Assembly (NCBI GenBank): GCA_949296355.1
Contig: CASFPS010000013.1
Span: forward strand, 1-47,815
Direction: 5' to 3'
Length of the DNA stretch: 47,815 nt
Source: an uncultured bacterium
GTDB lineage: Bacteria; Cyanobacteriota; Vampirovibrionia; Gastranaerophilales; Gastranaerophilaceae
A program made the translations under genes and the position numbers. The notes beneath the pieces were generated by a model. It did not search any database and was not told where the DNA came from. It saw only the letters and a list, made by a program, of their open reading frames with translations. Below, piece by piece: positions 27,565-35,176 of this stretch (within the stretch, counting starts at the first letter, position 1; the number at the start of each line of letters is the position of its first letter).

Positions 27565-28215
27565 TCACTCCTCAATTCCCATAGTACGCGGGAATTTACC
27601 TATTTCTCTTATCCTGCGTTCAAACTCGCTAATATCAACCGCAATCGCATCAAAAGTGTTGTAATGCATAGGAATAATTTCACTTGCTCCGAGCCATTCA
27701 GCCGCCTTAACCGCATGTTCAATATCCATAGTATATTTACCGCCTACCGGAAGCATTGCAATATCAGGCTCGTAAACTTCACCAATCATTTTCATCTCGG
27801 AATTTAATCCGGTGTCGCCGGCATGGTATAAAGTTTTGCCTTCAATTTCAAAAACAAATCCGCATGGCATTCCGGCATACGCCCCGTCAGGAGTGGAATT
27901 TGAGTGAAAAGCCGGTGTTGCAGCGGCTCTTCCCCAGCTAAACTCCGTCCAGGCACCAATACCTACATCATTAACCTTTGCGCCTTGCGTTCTACAGTAA
28001 TTCGCCAGTTCAAAAATGGCTGTAATCGGTGCTCCTGTTTGTTTAGAAATATCTATAGCACTTCCGAGATGGTCTCCATGCCCGTGGGTTACAAAAATAT
28101 CATAAATATTTTCCGGTTTGTAATTTGGAACACAAACCAGAAACGGGTCGATTAAAATTTTCTTTCCGTTTGTTTCAAGTTCAAAAGCGCTGTGTCCGAG
28201 ATATTTAATTTCCAT
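27565..28215 (-). CDS. UPF0173-type metal-dependent hydrolase (metallo-beta-lactamase fold)
   Basis: A 216-residue cytosolic protein of the UPF0173/YtkL group. It opens MEIKYLGHSAFEL, has the zinc motif HGHGDH at residues 44-49, a third His in TPAFHSNS, Asp in HAGDTGL and the last His in IPMHYNTF. The family is broadly conserved, and its substrate is not established. A GGAGAG site lies just upstream. It is a single gene facing a large repeat mosaic. Confidence 0.9.
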   Translation of the reverse strand: MEIKYLGHSAFELETNGKKILIDPFLVCVPNYKPENIYDIFVTHGHGDHLGSAIDISKQTGAPITAIFELANYCRTQGAKVNDVGIGAWTEFSWGRAAATPAFHSNSTPDGAYAGMPCGFVFEIEGKTLYHAGDTGLNSEMKMIGEVYEPDIAMLPVGGKYTMDIEHAVKAAEWLGASEIIPMHYNTFDAIAVDISEFERRIREIGKFPRTMGIEE

Positions 28216-28235
28216 AGTTCTCTCCTTTTAATTAT

Positions 28236-28700
28236 TTTTTTCTCCTCACTATTCACTAGCTTAAGAGGGCGTTAGCCCGAAGAATCTCTTTAACTTTTGT
28301 AAAAATTTTCTATTCACTCCTCACTATTCACCAGTTTCAGTGATTCTTCGCCCCTGAATTGCTGTCGGGCTCTGAATGACGGCAAGTTTATCAGTAGTAG
28401 TGTGGAGCTTGCTCCACAACCATTGTATAAGTCGGTGTAGGGTGGGAAAAGCGTCAGCGTTCCCACCGGAAAAAGTTTTTGTCGGGCTTCAGCCAGACCT
28501 ATTATCTTACCTTGTGGAGCAAGCTCCACACTACTTGTAGGCTTACTTCTCAAAGTGCTGTCATTGCGAGGAGCGTAAGCGACGCGGCAATCCATTTTTA
28601 TTTAGAGTTATTGTTGGGTTTCACCCAAGCTACAATTCTACTATTTTTATTTCCTCAGTCACCTAGTCACTTAATCACTCAGTCACCCATAAGATACCAC
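28236..28700. repeat. Repeat mosaic between UPF0173 and zinc-peptidase genes
   Basis: No gene seen. Modules in order: heptad array 28241-28259; short AGAGGGCGTTAGCCC unit near 28264-28292; heptad array 28311-28332; long GATTCTTCGCCCC unit near 28341-28384; GTGTGGAGCTTGCTCCACAA near 28400; GGTGGGAAAAGCG palindrome near 28440-28468; TTGTGGAGCAAGCTCCACAC near 28512-28532; GTCATTGCGAGG...GCAATCC near 28560-28594; TTGGGTTTCACCCAA near 28614; octad array 28656-28687. Confidence 0.8.
28656..28687. repeat. Octad array (CAGTCACC)4
   Basis: Four units CAGTCACC, TAGTCACT, TAATCACT, CAGTCACC in the same order as at 6070 and 34321. Confidence 0.85.
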
Positions 28701-28749
28701 TCGCCAATACATTATATTATAGCGCAAATCGGGCAATCTGACCAGATTT

Positions 28750-29268
28750 TTATTTTCGGGATAAAACTTTCGGACCATTGAGCTTTTCGTAAAGGTTCAT
28801 AATATAATCATCGTACTCTTGCCCTTTTACAAGCCCTTTGAATACTTCTGCAACAAATTCCCGCCCGTCATCCGTTTTTACGGCATATTCAGAAACATCA
28901 TTTTTAATTTTTTCAATATCAACTGATTTCCAGATTTCACGGCACTCGCTTCGCGGAGGCATTTGAGGAAAGTGCAGCCAATGCCCGATTTCATGAAAAA
29001 GTGCATCAAATTTCTTTGACGCCGGTTTTTTAAGATTTGCTTTTGAAATAAAAAGATAGAGTTTGTCAAAAACTTTAATACAGCTTGATTGTGTAATAAA
29101 GCGCGGTCGAAAAGCTATCTGTTCCGGAAGCTTATCCACCTTTCCTTCAAGAAGTTTCAACCCTTCTTCCTGATATTTTCGGGTTTTGGAATTATTTTTA
29201 TTCAGATAAAGAAGAGAATTGTACGTAAATTTGTACCTCAAAGCAGTAATTCTTGATGAAATTTTCAT
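28750..29268 (-). CDS. HEIGH-type zinc metallopeptidase-like protein
   Basis: A 172-residue protein with the zinc motif HEIGH at residues 92-96, preceded by the hydrophobic run FDALF as in zincin proteases. A third ligand may be Glu in FVAEVFKG near residue 140. It begins MKISSRITALRYKF. No signal peptide is obvious. The ATG overlaps the stop of the acyltransferase gene as ATGA, so translation is likely coupled. It is the last gene of a five-gene minus-strand operon. The target is unknown; a toxin-like or processing role is speculation. Confidence 0.7.
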   Translation of the reverse strand: MKISSRITALRYKFTYNSLLYLNKNNSKTRKYQEEGLKLLEGKVDKLPEQIAFRPRFITQSSCIKVFDKLYLFISKANLKKPASKKFDALFHEIGHWLHFPQMPPRSECREIWKSVDIEKIKNDVSEYAVKTDDGREFVAEVFKGLVKGQEYDDYIMNLYEKLNGPKVLSRK

Positions 29269-30230
29269 AGTGTATAAATCTCTCCGCTGCTGTTTTTCAA
29301 ATCTTTTTTTGCTTCTTTTGTACAGCATTCAAGATTTCTCATCAGAATACCCGAGATAAAAGGTACTATTCTGTTCGAATTGACTACTGTTCCATTTTCT
29401 GTTATTAAAGTTTTTTCTTTATCCCCGAAAAATCCTGCTAATTTTTTATCAAAATATTTTGAATCAGCATTGCCTCTTGTTGCATAATATTCACCGTCTG
29501 TTTTAGAAAAAACAATTTCATCTCCTATATGAATTGCACTTTCCCGACTATTATGCGCAAACCCGAGCGGAGTAACTCTAATTTCATTTTTTTCCTCCAG
29601 AACTCTTCTTATAATCGCCGACACTCCGGGCTGGAACTTGTATTTTAACGGCAAAAAAGTCAGAGCGGCAAGAGCCCCTTCCGGAAACAAAAACAGATTA
29701 ATATCTCCGTTTATAAGCTCCTTTGTCAGATGTTTCAGCGTTACGGCATTTCCGTTTTTTGCATCCTTTTTTACACCCAAACCCGCATTTATCGGGACAG
29801 CCCCCATCCATTTAAGCTCTTCGCCCCCGTCTTTACGTTTCTGCAGCAGTCCGGTATTTGTAAGAATCCTGCTCCGCGGGCAGCTTTCCGCTCTGGATTG
29901 ATATATGTATTCACGGTAAAGAAGCGTATTAAAAAATTTTGCCGCATTAATATCTTTCCACTGGGTACTTGTATGATTCATAATAAAAATCCGCGGCTCG
30001 TCAGAGTGCACAATATCCTGCAGTTTATTTGTCTCAACATTTATCTCAACAACTTCATTGCAAACTTTTTTAAGCCGCCCGTAAATATATTTGATATAGT
30101 CAGCAGAATTTACTTCCGGCTTTTTTAAGACAGAAGCGGTTTTATCAGACAAAAGGGCGGAACTTTTAAAGCCCGACCCTCTTGTATAATTATTTCTTGT
30201 ATCTGATATTGATAACGGTAATATCATCAT
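29265..30230 (-). CDS. PlsC-like acyltransferase
   Basis: A 321-residue protein with features of glycerol-phosphate/lysophospholipid acyltransferases: IMNHTSTQWKD resembles the NHxxxxD block but with six residues between His and Asp instead of four, and LFLFPEGALA carries the FPEG motif near residue 190. The region between has PINAGLGVKKDAKNG. The start at 30230 overlaps the previous stop as TAATG; an in-frame TTG at 30239 and an ATG at 30227 are alternatives. A Cys pair (LECCTK) lies near the C-terminus. The substrate is not known. Confidence 0.65.
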   Translation of the reverse strand: MMILPLSISDTRNNYTRGSGFKSSALLSDKTASVLKKPEVNSADYIKYIYGRLKKVCNEVVEINVETNKLQDIVHSDEPRIFIMNHTSTQWKDINAAKFFNTLLYREYIYQSRAESCPRSRILTNTGLLQKRKDGGEELKWMGAVPINAGLGVKKDAKNGNAVTLKHLTKELINGDINLFLFPEGALAALTFLPLKYKFQPGVSAIIRRVLEEKNEIRVTPLGFAHNSRESAIHIGDEIVFSKTDGEYYATRGNADSKYFDKKLAGFFGDKEKTLITENGTVVNSNRIVPFISGILMRNLECCTKEAKKDLKNSSGEIYTL

Positions 30231-30481
30231 TAGCAGCAATCTTCACGTTGATCAGCCGGAGTGCCGCAAGCAGCATCACAGCACGGGTCTACAGGATTCC
30301 AGCCTTCATCATTACCTTTTAAAATATCATTTTCAACTGCTTTATCGGGTTTAGATAAACCTTTTACAAATGTATCTGCTGCAAGACCGGCGCCTGCTGC
30401 TGCCATAAATCCTGCTGCAGCTTTCTTAATCATTTGCTGTTTGTTTCCGAATGTTGTTACACCAATAGCATTAATTTTCAT
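30230..30481 (-). CDS. Small Ala-rich, Cys-tailed protein with N-terminal TTFGN motif
   Basis: An 83-residue protein of unknown function. It begins MKINAIGVTTFGNKQQ, then a hydrophobic Ala/Gly stretch (about 20-37), and ends in a short cysteine-rich tail (CCDAACG...DCC). The start has AGGGAAAG upstream; the frame extends further to 30505 without a better site. The gene overlaps the acyltransferase start by one base and follows a 65-residue motif protein after 24 bp. The six tail Cys could bind metal or form disulfides. Confidence 0.7.
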   Translation of the reverse strand: MKINAIGVTTFGNKQQMIKKAAAGFMAAAGAGLAADTFVKGLSKPDKAVENDILKGNDEGWNPVDPCCDAACGTPADQREDCC

Positions 30482-30505
30482 CTTTCCCTTTTTCCTTTCT
30501 TCCAC

Positions 30506-30703
30506 TTAGGATGGTAATTTTATACTCTTTTTGACCTTGATAATTTTTGTCAGTATTGCAGAAAAAAATGCAGGAATAATAAACACATACTTTGCTCTGG
30601 TACATAATGCCGGATGAGAACCCTTATTCGTCAAAGTTTTACCTTTGTTATCAAACTTAACTCTTGCACCAAAATTTATATTATTTACACTGCACATATT
30701 CAT
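30506..30703 (-). CDS. Small membrane protein with N-terminal INFGA motif
   Basis: A 65-residue protein. It opens MNMCSVNNINFGARVKF; the INFGA motif fits the pattern of other small proteins here. One hydrophobic segment (about 39-53) is likely membrane-spanning and the tail is lysine-rich. No ribosome site is clear, but a possible promoter lies close upstream. It is the second gene of the five-gene set from 31569 to 28750. Confidence 0.6.
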   Translation of the reverse strand: MNMCSVNNINFGARVKFDNKGKTLTNKGSHPALCTRAKYVFIIPAFFSAILTKIIKVKKSIKLPS

Positions 30704-30715
30704 ATCTTAAGCATG

Positions 30716-30743
30716 ATTTTAGCATATGTTGCGATTAGTGCAA
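30716..30743 (-). promoter_or_regulatory. Possible promoter for the 30703 gene
   Basis: Reading the minus strand, TTGCAC (30743-30738), a 16-bp spacer and TAAAAT (30721-30716) give a plausible sigma-70 site 12 bp before the ATG. It would make a very short leader. Confidence 0.35.
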
Positions 30744-30771
30744 TAAAAGTATATACGATTTTTAGAAAAAT

Positions 30772-31569
30772 TTACATTTTATTGTTTATAAATTTGTCTG
30801 ATATTTTCTGTATTCCGAGGATTCCGCAGAATAAAGAGGCAAATATTATCGGGACTCTGTATTTTGCCTTCATATTTTTCGTAAGCGCGCTTGAAGTCGA
30901 AAGAAATATAAGCGGAATAAGCGTATCGTTTACCAGATATTCTGTCGTATTCTGCAACTTTTTGTCAAATTCCCTGTTTTTTGCAATCTCTATAGCATCC
31001 GCCCCGAGCATGCCCGATGATAATACACGAATTTTAGGCAAATCAGAAACACTTGTATATATAATATTTCTTGTATTTTCATCAGTAAATTTTGAAAGAT
31101 TATCTTCAAGATACATTGCAAATTTGTCTTTCTCCGGCTCGCGCTTTGTATATTTTGGCTGTTCAAAACTTGTCTTCGAAAGCAGATAATCCGCACATAG
31201 CGCGCCGATTATACCGGAAGCGGTTGAGATAAAACCTGACGCTAAATCTTTCACAATATCAGTTGTATATTGAAGCGACGTTTTTATCCCGTTTTTTATA
31301 CTTGATTCATTAACTTTTTTTGAAATGTCTGCAATGATTTTATTATATACCCTGCTTCCGGAAATCTTATTTGAAGCAGCATTATGTACGAACATGCCGA
31401 GTGCTGCACCCGATAAAATAACACAATCTTTTGCAAGAAAACGGTCTTTGTATTCAGGACTTGCGGTTTTGTAATCTTTGTATGTCTTATAGCAGCCGCT
31501 TGCAATAAACATTCCGGCTGCAAGTGTTGAAGAATCAAGTATTCTGTTAATTAAAACCGACGACTTCAT
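30772..31569 (-). CDS. Multi-segment membrane protein of unknown function
   Basis: A 265-residue protein I do not recognise. Hydrophobic segments are near residues 13-27, 48-64, 110-130 and 210-255, separated by lysine-rich, polar loops. There is no cleavable signal peptide. It is the first gene of the minus-strand set that continues with two F-motif small proteins, a PlsC-like acyltransferase and a HEIGH peptidase. It is transcribed divergently from the ABC permease with 45 bp between starts. Confidence 0.7.
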   Translation of the reverse strand: MKSSVLINRILDSSTLAAGMFIASGCYKTYKDYKTASPEYKDRFLAKDCVILSGAALGMFVHNAASNKISGSRVYNKIIADISKKVNESSIKNGIKTSLQYTTDIVKDLASGFISTASGIIGALCADYLLSKTSFEQPKYTKREPEKDKFAMYLEDNLSKFTDENTRNIIYTSVSDLPKIRVLSSGMLGADAIEIAKNREFDKKLQNTTEYLVNDTLIPLIFLSTSSALTKNMKAKYRVPIIFASLFCGILGIQKISDKFINNKM

Positions 31570-31614
31570 AATAATTATCTAATCATAAAAATTGTTTTAT
31601 ACTAAAATAAAAGT

Positions 31615-32421
31615 ATGAAAAAATTTTTTTTGCCAATTATTTTAATTCTGCTTGCACTTTCTATGGTTATTCCGTTTTTTATGATGTTTTTGATTTCCTT
31701 AAGCGGAAATGAAAACATTTTTACGGATTATAAAAACATCAACCTTTCTTTATTAAGTTATAAAAATGTTTTTTCATCAATACCCGTAATCCGCTATTTT
31801 TTAAACAGTCTTATTGTTGCACTCTTTACAACTGCCGGACAAATTGTTATTGCAGCGCTTGCAGGGTACGGATTTGCAAGGCTTGATTTTAAAGGAAAGG
31901 ATTTTCTGTTTTTCATAATCATCCTCACAATGATGGTACCGCCGCAGGTCAATATTGTTCCTCTGTTTTTCATAATGAGTAAACTCGGCTGGATAAATAC
32001 CTATCAGGCGCTTATTATACCCGGAATCTTCGGCGGATTCGGCGTATTTATGATGAGACAGTATTTTCTCTCATTTTCAAAAGAGCTGGAAGATGCCTCC
32101 AAACTCGACGGCTGTAATATTTTCCAAACATTTTATAAAATCGCGCTCCCCTGCGCCATGCCTGCAATTGCCACACTCGGGATTTTTACGTTTGTCACAA
32201 CCTGGAATAGCTTTATGTGGCCGTTAATTGTCACAAATACGGAAAGTATGCGCACTCTTGCAGTAGGACTTACTGTTTTCAAAAGCTCGTTCAGAGAGAT
32301 TACCCTCTGGGGAGAGCTTATGGCTTGCTCCTGCATTTGCTCAATACCGGTAATCCTCATTTTTATTACCGGCAAAAAATATTTGATTAACAACCCGATG
32401 AGCGGAGCTGTCAAAGAGTAA
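31615..32421 (+). CDS. Carbohydrate ABC transporter permease (MalG/UgpE type)
   Basis: A 268-residue inner-membrane component of a binding-protein-dependent sugar or glycerol-phosphate importer. Six membrane segments are visible, and the ATPase-docking EAA loop reads EDASKLDGCNIFQTFYKIALP at about residues 161-181. The end INNPMSGAVKE is like that of MalG/UgpE relatives. Its usual partners (binding protein, MalF-type permease, ATPase) are not in the window, and rpmH lies downstream in the opposite direction, so this permease is encoded apart from the rest of its transporter. Confidence 0.88.
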   Translation: MKKFFLPIILILLALSMVIPFFMMFLISLSGNENIFTDYKNINLSLLSYKNVFSSIPVIRYFLNSLIVALFTTAGQIVIAALAGYGFARLDFKGKDFLFFIIILTMMVPPQVNIVPLFFIMSKLGWINTYQALIIPGIFGGFGVFMMRQYFLSFSKELEDASKLDGCNIFQTFYKIALPCAMPAIATLGIFTFVTTWNSFMWPLIVTNTESMRTLAVGLTVFKSSFREITLWGELMACSCICSIPVILIFITGKKYLINNPMSGAVKE

Positions 32422-32441
32422 AGTAAAAAGTTTCGACAAAA

Positions 32442-32475
32442 AAGAAGGCGGCTTTGAAAGCTGCCTTCTTCTTTT
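32442..32475. terminator. Bidirectional terminator between permease and rpmH
   Basis: AAGAAGGCGGCTTT pairs with AAGCTGCCTTCTT around a short loop, with A run before and TCTTTT after; it serves the two convergent genes. Confidence 0.8.
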
Positions 32476-32493
32476 CAATTAAAACTTTAATTT

Positions 32494-32646
32494 CTAGGCT
32501 CTTTTGCTGCCTGAGATTGCTATTTGATGTCTGCCTTTAGCACGGCGTCTGTTCAATACTTCCTGACCGCCAGGAGTTGACATTCTTGCTCTGAAACCGC
32601 TCACGTGCTGTCTTTTAATCTTTGTTCCTTCTAGTGTACGTCTCAT
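32494..32646 (-). CDS. rpmH: 50S ribosomal protein L34
   Basis: A 50-residue ribosomal protein of the large subunit, too short for most gene finders. It reads MRRTLEGTKIKRQH, then SGFRARMSTPGGQEVL and RRRAKGRHQI, the full L34 pattern. The RTLEGT start is typical of cyanobacterial L34 rather than the KRTFQPS of proteobacteria. It has a short acidic-free tail ISGSKRA. rnpA, the usual downstream partner, is not here: the next gene downstream is the convergent ABC permease. Confidence 0.95.
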   Translation of the reverse strand: MRRTLEGTKIKRQHVSGFRARMSTPGGQEVLNRRRAKGRHQIAISGSKRA

Positions 32647-32757
32647 TGTTCTATTTCCTTTTCAGCTAATTTTACTTATGATGTTTTCATGCTATACAAA
32701 ACATGATTATTAGTCAAATAAAAGGTTAAGTAATATGAAGCTCGTCAGGAAGCAGAA

Positions 32758-32976
32758 CTAGCTCTCAATAATTTGAGGCAAATCAACATTAGGAGCGCCG
32801 ATTGTTCTTACAAGCTCCAGAACCGCAGCCTTCATCTGGCATTTTTGAGCCGTTGCACTAAAAAAGTCACTGTAAAAACAGCCTTCACACACACACCCTC
32901 TCTTATAACACTCTAACGCCGTAGGAGTCCATCTCTTCACGGCAATAGCTCTTCCCATATCACGACTCTTGAACAC
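32758..32976 (-). CDS. Small conserved cysteine-rich protein
   Basis: A 72-residue protein. The core RWTPTALECYKRGCVCEGC carries four Cys within 13 residues, and a fifth follows in KCQMKAAVLELVRTIGAP. Similar short WT...CYKRGC...CQMK proteins occur in Firmicutes and relatives as I recall, without a known role; metal or DNA binding is plausible. The start is GTG at 32976 with a strong GGGAGGA site 7 nt upstream. It lies upstream of rpmH on the same strand, 111 bp away. Confidence 0.75.
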   Translation of the reverse strand: MFKSRDMGRAIAVKRWTPTALECYKRGCVCEGCFYSDFFSATAQKCQMKAAVLELVRTIGAPNVDLPQIIES

Positions 32977-33121
32977 TTATTCCTCCCAAAGTATTATTTA
33001 TTAATTTATTCTCTCACTGAATTAAGGAAATCCCCAAAACTCCTTAACATATTTCTATTATATAGGTTAAGAAACCTTTTACAACCCATAACCAGCCAAT
33101 TGTAACGTTTTCTTAATCATC

Positions 33122-33245
33122 TTGCAAACTCCTGTATCTATTGGCTATTGTAAATTTGAGACATGCTTATTACCTGCCATTACATGGTTTGCGCTTTTTA
33201 AAACATGAAAACCCATGCCGCTTGCATGTTTGCATGGGTTTTATT
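33122..33245 (+). ncRNA. Possible small RNA or orphan terminator
   Basis: The 373-bp gap 32977-33349 has no gene. It contains a strong hairpin (33208-33218 with 33232-33242) ending in TTTTATTTTT, oriented plus, with no plus-strand gene before it. A weak promoter-like TTGCAA...TATTGT lies at 33122-33151. Together they could define a short transcript of about 90 nt; this is speculative. Confidence 0.25.
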
Positions 33246-33300
33246 TTTAATTAAGTTTTGTAACGATGTTGGCATGGGCGGATAAATTCTTCAAATTATT

Positions 33301-33340
33301 AAAAAACAAAAAAGCGGGCGGGCAAAAGCCCGCCCGCCCA
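33301..33340 (-). terminator. Ferritin gene terminator
   Basis: A 10-bp GC-only stem (33314-33323 with 33328-33337) is followed on the minus strand by a long T tract, 10 bp after the ferritin stop. Confidence 0.85.
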
Positions 33341-33349
33341 AAACCTGAT

Positions 33350-33859
33350 TTACCCGATTACAGGCGCAACAAATGTCCTTGTCGCAAGATCTTTATCCAG
33401 CATTAACAATGCCTTCTTATCGTCACCGATTAATCTCAATGTTGCCAGAACTCCGCTGACATTTGCTTCCTCTTCTACCTGTTCCTTAATATACCAGTCC
33501 AGAAGGTGCATTGCAGCTCTGTCCCGAACCTCTTCCGCTACATCCATAACGTGGTTTATTCTTGAAGTTACAAACTCCTCATGTCTCAAAACATGTTCAA
33601 ATACTTCCAGCGGAGTACTGCCCTCTATTACAGGCTTGTCTATTGCTCTCAAGTCAACTTTTCCGCCCCTGTCATTTAAATAGTTTATCATTCCGACAGC
33701 ATGCGCTCTCTCTTCCTGTACCTGCACGTCAAACCAGTTTACAAACCCCTGCAAATTAAGTTCCTGAAAATAAATCTTCATTGCATGGTAAAGATACTCT
33801 GAATAAAGCTCTTTGTTAATCTGATCATTAAATGCTTCCGCTAACTTCTCATCAATCAT
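33350..33859 (-). CDS. ftnA: Bacterial non-haem ferritin
   Basis: A 169-residue iron-storage subunit of the FtnA type that forms a 24-mer shell. The four-helix pattern is clear: INKELYSEYLYHAM with ferroxidase Glu, QVQEERAHAVGM with Glu-Glu and His, HVLRHEEFVTSRI, and IKEQVEEEANVSGVL. The start MIDEKLAEAFND at 33859 is chosen since AGAAAGGA lies in front; a start at 33886 would place this site inside the gene and adds a non-conserved lead. The leader is made of a roughly 98-bp unit repeated upstream. Confidence 0.93.
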   Translation of the reverse strand: MIDEKLAEAFNDQINKELYSEYLYHAMKIYFQELNLQGFVNWFDVQVQEERAHAVGMINYLNDRGGKVDLRAIDKPVIEGSTPLEVFEHVLRHEEFVTSRINHVMDVAEEVRDRAAMHLLDWYIKEQVEEEANVSGVLATLRLIGDDKKALLMLDKDLATRTFVAPVIG

Positions 33860-33861
33860 TT

Positions 33862-34086
33862 TTTTATCCTTTCTGGCGGGCTTCATCCCGCCTTGCTACT
33901 AATTTATTCTTAACCGCCAGGAAGCCCTTTTGAACGGCTTCCACACCGAGCGTGCGCTTTTTTTATCCTTTCCGGCGGGCTTCATCCCGCCTGACTACTA
34001 ACTTATTCTTAACCTCCAGGAAGCCCTTTTGAACGGCTTCCACACCGAGCGTGCGCTTTTTTATCCTTTCCGACGGGCTTCATCCC
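33862..34086. repeat. Tandem 98-bp repeat of the ferritin leader (2.3 copies)
   Basis: A unit of 98-99 bp repeats from 33864, 33964 and 34062. Each has two hairpins: GGCGGGATGAAGCCCGCC and GGAAGCC...GGGCTTCC. The copy nearest the gene includes the ferritin ribosome site AGAAAGGAT, so each further copy also carries a ribosome-site-like AAAGGAT. Confidence 0.85.
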
Positions 34087-34360
34087 GCCTGACTACTAAC
34101 TTAAAGTTATTGTTGGGTTTCACCCAACCTACAGTTTTCTGTTATCTTGTAGTATGACAGCCGGTCATTGCGAGACCGTTAGAGTCGCAATCCATTAACT
34201 GTCATTGCGAGAAAATCTTTGATTTTCGTGGCAATCCATTTAGTTTTTTGTTGGGTTAGTAAACCCAACCTACATTTACTTTATAAAGTTATTGTCAGGT
34301 AAAACCTGACCTACAATTCTCAGTCACTCAGTCACTTAATCACTCAGTCACCAATAACAT
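34087..34360. repeat. Repeat mosaic between divergent ferritin and phosphoesterase genes
   Basis: TTGTTGGGTTTCACCCAACCTAC near 34109, GTCATTGCGAGACC...GCAATCC near 34163-34195, GTCATTGCGAGAAAATC...GGCAATCC near 34202-34240, GTTGGGTTAGTAAACCCAAC near 34252, GTCAGGTAAAACCTGAC near 34293 and the octad array 34321-34352. No gene seen. Confidence 0.8.
34321..34352. repeat. Octad array (CAGTCACT)4
   Basis: Units CAGTCACT, CAGTCACT, TAATCACT, CAGTCACC; third copy of this ordered array in the window. Confidence 0.85.
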
Positions 34361-34412
34361 CCATTCCCCCTTCCCTATTTTAATTCTAACATTAATTTGC
34401 TAAAATGATTCT

Positions 34413-35168
34413 ATGGTTAAGGCAATGTTAATAATTTTACTGATTCTTTTTGTCTGGTCGTTTTTTATTGAGCCGAACTTGCTTATTGTCAAACACTACA
34501 AAATCGAGGCATTGAAAGGGAGAAAAATTGTTTTTGTAAGTGACTTTCATATCTCAAAATACGGAAAACGCAGACTAAAAAGAATCGTAAAACTTATCAA
34601 CAAACAAAATCCGGATATTGTTCTCTCCGGCGGAGATTTCATAAAGGGACATGACGGCAAGTATACACTTCCGATAGAAGAACAGGCAGAGATTTTAAAA
34701 ACCCTGAACGCGCCTTTTATCACTGTTCTAGGGAATCATGACGGATGGTACGACAAGAAAAAAGTTACCGGAGTTCTGCAAGAAAGCGGATTTACCGTTT
34801 TAGGAAATTCTAATACAGAGCTTAAAGACCTTTATATTGCAGGGGTTGAAGATATTCAGACAGGAAATCCCGATATTAATAAAGCGCTTGGCGGAACAAA
34901 ATCACCGGTAATTCTTATAACTCACAGTCCGGATATTTATTATGATGTAAAAGAACCTGTAGATTTAATTCTTGCCGGGCATACCCACGGCGGGCAGGTA
35001 AGCTTTCCGCCTTTCGGCGCGCCGATTGTACCTTCCAAATACGGTTCAAAATTTGCAAGAAGGATTATAAAAGAGACACAAAACACAATGATTATTACAA
35101 AAGGCATAGGAACAAGCATTCTGCCGGTAAGGTTCTGCTCTATGCCGGAAATTGTTGTAATAAATTAG
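34413..35168 (+). CDS. Membrane-anchored metallophosphoesterase (YkuE/YaeI type)
   Basis: A 251-residue calcineurin-fold phosphoesterase with an N-terminal hydrophobic anchor (residues 4-24). All metal motifs are present: SDFH near 43, GGDF near 74, GNHD near 110, a THSPD block near 170 and GHTHGGQ near 191. The arrangement matches YkuE/YaeI and related UDP-diacylglucosamine pyrophosphatase-like proteins, but the substrate is not certain. It lies 8 bp upstream of lipA and probably shares its transcript. Confidence 0.9.
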   Translation: MVKAMLIILLILFVWSFFIEPNLLIVKHYKIEALKGRKIVFVSDFHISKYGKRRLKRIVKLINKQNPDIVLSGGDFIKGHDGKYTLPIEEQAEILKTLNAPFITVLGNHDGWYDKKKVTGVLQESGFTVLGNSNTELKDLYIAGVEDIQTGNPDINKALGGTKSPVILITHSPDIYYDVKEPVDLILAGHTHGGQVSFPPFGAPIVPSKYGSKFARRIIKETQNTMIITKGIGTSILPVRFCSMPEIVVIN

Positions 35169-35176
35169 GAGAAAAT

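Noticed and set aside
29638..30128. Plus-strand frames across the acyltransferase gene
   Set aside because: They lack ribosome sites and motifs, and lie opposite a gene with FPEG and NHTS motifs.
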